From: Candidatus Ferrigenium altingense
GTDB taxonomy: Bacteria; Pseudomonadota; Gammaproteobacteria; Burkholderiales; Gallionellaceae
Direction of reading: 5' to 3'
Assembly: GCA_020621985.1 (NCBI GenBank)
Contig: JAHRYS010000006.1
Location: 1 to 64,000, forward strand
Length of the DNA stretch: 64,000 nt
The notes beneath the pieces were generated by a model. It had not been told where the DNA came from. It ran no database searches and was given only the letters and a program-made list of their open reading frames with translations. Below, piece after piece: positions 63,927 through 64,000 of the stretch. Numbering within the stretch: position 1 is the stretch's first letter; each line of letters begins with the position of its first letter. The position numbers and the translations under genes are program-made.

Positions 63927-64000
63927 ATGAAAGGGACGAGGGTATTCGCATTAAGCATGATCACATTGGCGGTCAGCCAGGCAGTGTATGCCGAGGTGGG
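63927..64000 (+). CDS. Exported protein, N-terminal part only
   Basis: From ATG 63927, preceded by AGGGGGA, the frame encodes a signal peptide (MKGTRVFALSMITLAVSQAV, cut after YA) and runs off the end of the window after about 24 residues. The mature protein cannot be identified. Confidence 0.6.
   Translation, partial: MKGTRVFALSMITLAVSQAVYAEV

Overview
The window reads as chromosome of a betaproteobacterium. The PpiD, FabI, GreB, GlnD and GlnB/GuaB/GuaA proteins are proteobacterial, there is a one-operon System I cytochrome c maturation locus, and the intergenic spaces hold many palindromic repeats. Iron- or sulfur-oxidising Nitrosomonadales such as Gallionellaceae would fit, but that placement is an inference from gene content and no marker gene here proves it. 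Coding density is high. No CRISPR array, prophage or plasmid backbone was seen.

1-9.9 kb: the 3' part of a tRNA-Asp, ppiD, fabI (reverse), and a complete ccmABCDEFGHI operon for haem export and covalent attachment to c-type cytochromes. Two oddities lie here: a 98-bp ccmC-ccmD spacer with a short ATGA-to-ATGA frame and an arm complementary to the ccmD ribosome binding site, and a coding-like in-frame extension behind the ccmI stop.

9.9-27.3 kb: signalling and housekeeping genes. These are an HD-GYP response regulator, an AsmA-family protein, a 1178-residue class III cyclase fused to a long coiled coil, one membrane segment and an AsmA-like periplasmic part, aspC, a DUF2784 membrane protein, a deleted IS3-type element, gltX, a cNMP-binding/degenerate GGDEF protein, greB, the PII gene glnB, guaB and guaA. 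tRNA-Asn, tRNA-Val, tRNA-Ala and tRNA-Glu genes and a half tRNA are interspersed.

27.3-40.4 kb: a [NiFe]-hydrogenase locus, hoxF-U-Y-H-W, then an unrecognised methyltransferase-like gene, then hypA-B-F-C-D-E-X. HoxFU would pass electrons between NAD(H) and the HoxYH hydrogenase. HypA/B insert nickel, HypF/C/D/E build the Fe(CN)2 group, HypX supplies CO in air, and HoxW trims HoxH. HypF is short and lacks the acylphosphatase, zinc-finger and YrdC parts. Four different palindromic repeats have landed between genes of this operon.

40.4-54.4 kb: an AT-richer orphan gene, a DUF2442 gene, a divergent pair of a Pat-type protein acetyltransferase and an HDAC-type deacetylase, a tandem duplication producing two very long alanine/glutamate-rich coiled-coil proteins, then glnD, map and a glycine-zipper protein. 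GlnD is the enzyme that modifies the GlnB encoded at 23.7 kb.

54.4-64 kb: a reverse-strand export operon of six genes, TolC-like outer-membrane factor, MacA-like adaptor, MacB-type ATPase, MacB-type permease, a second adaptor and an RND pump. The window ends in a divergent gene with a signal peptide, preceded by a poly-G tract and a GCGACAA palindrome.
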